From Escallonia rubra (Eukaryota > Streptophyta > Magnoliopsida > Escalloniales > Escalloniaceae): a DNA stretch of 64,000 nucleotides. Below, piece by piece: positions 59,810-64,000 of the stretch. The stretch is from contig JAVXUO010001426.1 of the NCBI GenBank assembly GCA_033065855.1, forward strand, positions 1 to 64,000. Reading direction: 5' to 3'. Both the position numbers and the translations under genes were made by a program. Numbering within the stretch: position 1 is the stretch's first letter; every line of letters begins with the position of its first letter. The notes beneath the pieces are model-generated. The model did no database searches. It saw nothing but the letters and a program-made list of their open reading frames with translations, and was not told where the DNA came from.

Positions 59810-60659
59810 TTTTCTCCTTTCTTCATTTTACAGAATTTTTCCTGGATTTTTCGTTTCTTTTTATCCCTTTCAAGTAAAGGAAATTTCCTAAGCATTAAAT
59901 ATCAGTAAGGCTGTGAGCAATAAGATTATGGTAGAAAGTAATGTTAAAGGGTCTTTTCAAGTTCGTTCACTTATCTACTCTAAAGGGTAGAATATAGCAA
60001 AGAAGTAAATCATTTGGGTGCTAAGTGCTCAAGTTCAATTTATTTATGCAGTTGTGACCTTTTTCAAGACCTCACTGCTACCAATTCATGAACCACTTTT
60101 CTATGTTAGTGAATCGGAAACATTTAAAGCCTTCCGAAAGAGTTATTAAGATTCTGCCTGATATTATTGAAAACCAAAATGATGCTTTTGACTCCAATCT
60201 AAACTCCAAAAAGAGAACCAAGAAATATGTTCAAATATTCAAAAGCATCTGCAGAATTGAATATACAAGACATGGCATGGGAGTTGCCAGCAAAAGAGAA
60301 GATGAGGGGAATGAAAACCGAGAAAATTCACTACCACCGAAACAAAGTGATCATGCAGGACTCAAATCAGCTTCAGCTGACTGAACTTCAGAGTTGAACA
60401 TGCTTCGAGATTGCAGAGCAAGATCAAGATGCAAGATAAAATTTTGTGTTTGCCCATATCACCTTAACTTTCGCCTGAAGGAAACCAATCTTTCTTGCAA
60501 ATGAGGTCAGAGATGGATGTGGGCAGCAGAGCATCAGAGTATGTTAAAGTTGATCGAAGCTCTAAAGTGGATAGCCGAACACCAGTCCCTCCAAAGTAAT
60601 GCTTCCAGTTTTCAAGGTATTACACTGAAGCTGGGTAATTGATAATAGAATTTCTGCCT
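59810..60659. other. Convergent intergenic region
   Basis: Space between the subtilase stop and the PPR stop, presumably holding both 3' UTRs. A 98-codon plus-strand frame at 60088-60384 matches no known family and is not called. Confidence 0.6.
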
Positions 60660-61090
60660 CTATTCATCCCATGGATCCCTTTTTACTCTGACGCGCTCAC
60701 CCTTAAAGTGGATGTATTTCCATCTAGTCAGGTACTTCTTTAGAACCAGTTTCTGCTTCTCTTCTTCACCTAGTTTTTGGAAGGCATGTGCGACTTTCCT
60801 GACAGTATCTTCATCTGGTTTTACCCCTAACTCTTCCATGTCGGCAAATACCTGAACTTTCACAAGGAAAATGATAGGTGTGGGAGTATAAAGATCATTC
60901 TTACATATAAAGGCTTCCTAGTATGCAGACATTTCAAGGTCGTCTGACAAGAAATAATAAATTTTAAAACAAATAAAGAGCATATCTATTAAAGAGATTA
61001 CTGTAAAGATGGGAGGTGCAGAACTACCTCTATTATCTTATCTGGCCGATCATGATGACAATACAAGGAGATCATCCGAGAAAACAAACG
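60660..61090 (-). CDS. Pentatricopeptide-repeat protein, last two exons only
   Basis: The last exon (60851-60660, 63 codons plus TAG) reads VFADMEELGVKPDEDTVRKV, then AHAFQKLGEEEKQKLVLKKY and LTRWKYIHFKGERVRVKR. The preceding exon ends at 61028 (ATA ATA GAG|GTAGTT, phase 0) and reads RLFSRMISLYCHHDRPDKII. It starts at or before 61090. Together they form two PPR-like helical repeats and a basic tail typical of plant organellar PPR proteins of the At4g18975-like kind (from memory). The rest of the gene is not next to it: a copia LTR begins at 61124. It could lie beyond the window or be lost. PPR proteins bind RNA in plastids or mitochondria. Confidence 0.75.
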
Positions 61091-61123
61091 CTTTGAGATA
61101 GAGCGGGTATGTGTGTGCAAAAT

Positions 61124-61992
61124 TGTTGGGGTATAGATTCGGTATGGCTTTGTGACTGAAAGAAGGATCAGCTTCGAGGCACGTTGTAAAACGCTCTCCT
61201 TAAGTTTATATTTGTGCCCCTACCAAATAGAACGGTGAGCAGCGGGTTGCCGGCAAATACCCTCCAAGATACAACGAAGCGCTTTAGTGAATAACGTTTG
61301 CACACACGATATTCACCCCACAGATATGTGTATGGAATTCTGAATAATGGGATTTACAAGTAAGAAATTCTGCAGAAATTTCTTGTTGTAAAAGATCTGC
61401 CGAAAGGAAAAAATGAAGAGAGTAGAGGCTTATTGCTAGGTCCGAAAATCTGACCATTGTGCTCTATTTATAAAGCACTAGTGGTTGCTAATCAAGTGTC
61501 ACACCTTTTCATCATCACCGAAGCAATCTGGACCGTTGGATCAGAAACCGTTAAGATCAACGGTACAGATCCGAACTGGTAACTAACCAGCTCCCAACAG
61601 TTGGGTCTGTCCAACTTGGAACCACCCAGCTGCCCAACAGGTGCAACTGTTCGGGTATAACCCGAGTGTAACCACCCAACTGCCAAGGGTCGAATCCGAC
61701 CCGGTCCGTGGACCGGCGGTTTCACAGCCCACTGCCACGCTCACGCGCGCGCGCACGTGCGTGCGTGCGATTGTTCCTCGTATGGTGCTTCGCACCATAC
61801 TCGGTGCACATGCACACACCTTAGCATACCACATAAATAATAAAGTAAGTGGAGTACTTTATTATATACCCACTTACCTTTTCAAATCCCTTCTATGTGG
61901 GATTCCTTCATTTTTACCTCTTCACATTCCTTTCATCATTTTGACAAAGAAAATGAACCAAACTTGACACTATATTTTGGAAAACACTAACA
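61124..61992 (-). repeat. 3' LTR of a Ty1-copia element
   Basis: On the minus strand it starts TGTTAGTGTTTTCC and ends TATACCCCAACA. It is preceded by a polypurine tract (GGTGGGGAT) between the LTR and pol. A TATA box (TATAAATAG, 61472-61464) fits its own promoter. It holds a 9-bp hairpin, GTATGGTGC and GCACCATAC around TTC, at about 61780-61800, and a CG/CA-rich stretch near 61741-61770. The five bases to its left are AAAAT; the partner duplication would be outside the window. Confidence 0.8.
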
Positions 61993-64000
61993 ATCCCCAC
62001 CATTTTACAAAATATAAAATAAAAAACAAAACAAAAAACCAGATCTTATTATCCAGTGAAGTACATGCATAAATGAAGATGTCTTACGACTTGAATCTTC
62101 ACTTAGTGATTACATAACAAGACTAATCTGAAAAAGTGTGGTAGATAAACTTTGAACCACCTATCCTTGTTGACTAGCCGGTCACATATCACACATGAAA
62201 CTCCTATCCATACACAAATCCAGAAAACTGCTTATACAATAAATGGCCATGTAATTTGTATCTTGTTTTTCATGAGTGCTCTAGAGTTAAGCCCTTTAAA
62301 CTCGACAGAAGCGGCCCCACTTCACACTCACTAGTCAGGTCTATCAAGAGTGTACCGTAACTAACACTCCAAAGAATGATCCTTTTATAGACCTATTAAG
62401 AGTATAATACTCACCCTATTCCTTCATTACGGTTACCAAGCACATGACCTTGGGATGATTAAAATATGTGCTTGCAATCACCATCATAATGTACTTTTGA
62501 CTCGTTGAACTCAAGACTTGGTGTTAGCAAGCGTTGAGTCGAGATTTCCATCATTGGTGATCCTTGACATGGGCTTGAGACCCATCCCTCGTGAGGTCCT
62601 AATAATCATTTCCCTTGGAAGCCCTTTAGTTAACGGATCCGCTAAATTTTCCAATGACCTCACATATTCCAATGTGATTACACCTTCGGTAATCAACTGC
62701 CTCACGTAGCTATGTCTAAGACCAATATGTCTAAACTTTCCAATTATACACTTCGTTACATGCTTGTGATTGAGTTGACTGACTATCACACATTATCGAC
62801 ATTGGAGACATAAGCTTAGGCCATAAAGGAATTTCTAAAAGCAAATTCCTTAGCTATTCTACCTCCTTGCCTCATGCAGCTAAAGTGATAAACTCTGCTG
62901 CCATGGTAGAATCAGTAATGCAAGTCTGTTTCTTCGAACCCCAGGATATTGCACCCCCACCAATTGTGAAAATCCATCCACTTGTGGAAGCATAATCCTC
63001 CCGATTCGTAAGCCAACTGGCATCTGTGTATCCTTCCAAAATAGAAGGATACCCATTGTAACATATGCCGAAATCCATGGTTCTTTTAAGGTACTTAAAG
63101 ACCCTATATATTGCATTACAATGCATATTACTAGGACAACTAGTATATCTACTAAGTTTTCCTACTGCATAAGCAATATCCGGTCTAGTACAAGTCATGG
63201 CATACATTAAAGAGCCTATTGCACTCGCATATTCTAGTTGTCTCACAGCTCTACCATCATTAGGAGACAACTTTATACTCTAATCAAATGGAGTACTAGC
63301 CGGAGTGATGTCCAAATGGTCAAACTTTTTTTAAGACCTTTTCAATATAATGAGATTGTGACAATGTTATGCAACCATTATTCCTTATGATTTTAATTCC
63401 TAAAATCACGTCAGCAACACCCATGTCCTTCATTTCAAAATTATCGGATAAGAATTTCTTAGTCTTTACAACTTGTTCCAAGTCAGTACCAAAAATGAGC
63501 ATATCATCTACGTATAAGCAAATGATAACTCCCTTACCGCCATCGAACTTGCTATACACACACTTATCCGATTCATGTATCTTGATGAAACCATTAGACA
63601 TTACAATTTGATCAAACTTTTGATGCCACTGCTTAGGGGCTTGCTTAAGTCCATACAATGACTTAATCAACTTACAGACTTTATTTTCTTGCCCACGTAC
63701 AACAAACCCTTCTGGTTGTTTCATGTATACTTCCTCATCTAATTCACCATTTAAGAATGCCGTTTTAACATCCATTTGATGAATTACTAGCTTATGGATG
63801 GAAGCTAGTGCTATAAGCACCCTAATAGTGGCTATCCTTGCAACTGGTGCATAAGTGTCAAAGTAATCGACACCTTCCTTTTGGGAAAATCCCTTAGCCA
63901 CTAACCTTGCCTTAAAATTTTCAATTGATCCATCAACCCTTAACTTTTTCTTGAAGATCCATTTACAACCAATGGGTTTAGAACCAGGTGGTAAATCCAC
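61993..64000 (-). mobile_element. Ty1-copia internal region, running off the window
   Basis: The 3' part of the element, from the polypurine tract through pol. Between 61993 and 62510 there is non-coding sequence ahead of the LTR. The 5' half (gag, protease, integrase, 5' LTR) lies beyond position 64000. Confidence 0.85.
62511..64000 (-). pseudogene. Ty1-copia reverse transcriptase and RNase H, decayed
   Basis: Reverse transcriptase from 64000 reads GCKWIFKKK, RLVAKGFSQKEGVDYFDTYA, HQMDVKTAFLNGELDEEVYM, LYGLKQAPKQW and CLYVDDMLIFG, with the catalytic YVDD intact. RNase H follows with ASAIGSLMYAMTCTRPDIAY, GYTDASWLTN, STSGWIFTIGG and FRHIGLRHSYVRQLI, then ADPLTKGLPREMI. Lesions: a one-base change in an A-run frameshifts at about 63323, stops fall at 63280-63282 and 62872-62874, and another frame change follows before 62789. 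It is not functional. Confidence 0.92.

Noticed and set aside
60088-60384. 98-codon plus-strand frame between the subtilase and PPR genes
   Set aside because: Lys/Asn/Ser-rich with no known motif, lying where the two 3' UTRs should be.

Overview
This is nuclear DNA of a flowering plant. Its genes have short exons with GT-AG introns, they encode plant-specific families, and the gaps are packed with plant-type transposons (MuDR-like MULE, CACTA, Ty1-copia, LINE, Tourist and Stowaway MITEs). I cannot name the species. One host exon (13.06-13.53 kb) is very GC-rich and the other genes are not.

Layout. 0-8 kb: a five-exon GDSL esterase/lipase on the minus strand, flanked on both sides by copies of the same ~190-bp sequence, which suggests a local GDSL tandem array. 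8-9 kb: unexplained sequence with a small plastid rps12 fragment. 9.9-13.5 kb: a two-exon gene of unknown function on the minus strand, whose 2.97-kb intron holds a LINE fragment. 14-30 kb: a transposon block containing a Tourist-like MITE, a Stowaway MITE, a CACTA element (15610-21633) with a 3.2-kb solo LTR nested in it, a complete MULE (21814-27728), a second Tourist-like MITE in the opposite orientation, and a 1-kb Pack-MULE-like element. 31.6-46 kb: an 18-exon class I trehalose-6-phosphate synthase (TPS1 type). 46-54 kb: a gene-poor stretch of small repeats, nested MITEs, a tandem segmental duplication and a 50-bp perfect palindrome. 54.3-59.8 kb: a nine-exon subtilisin-like protease of the SBT5.6 type. 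60.7-61.1 kb: the last exons of a PPR gene on the minus strand, abutted by the 3' LTR of a decayed Ty1-copia element that runs off the window end.

The host genes look like ordinary, independently expressed genes and do not form a pathway. Two are probably secreted hydrolases (GDSL, subtilase), one makes the signal sugar trehalose-6-phosphate, one is probably an organellar RNA-binding PPR protein, and one is uncharacterised.

The most unusual system is the MULE at 21.8-27.7 kb. It has ~205-bp terminal inverted repeats and a perfect 10-bp target duplication. Its MuDR-type transposase reading frame is broken in several places. Convergent to it, where mudrB lies in maize MuDR, is a small intact spliced gene for a GRF-type zinc-finger protein. 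The second point of interest is the TPS1 gene, whose usual start codon is ATA here, with a plausible in-frame coding exon upstream.
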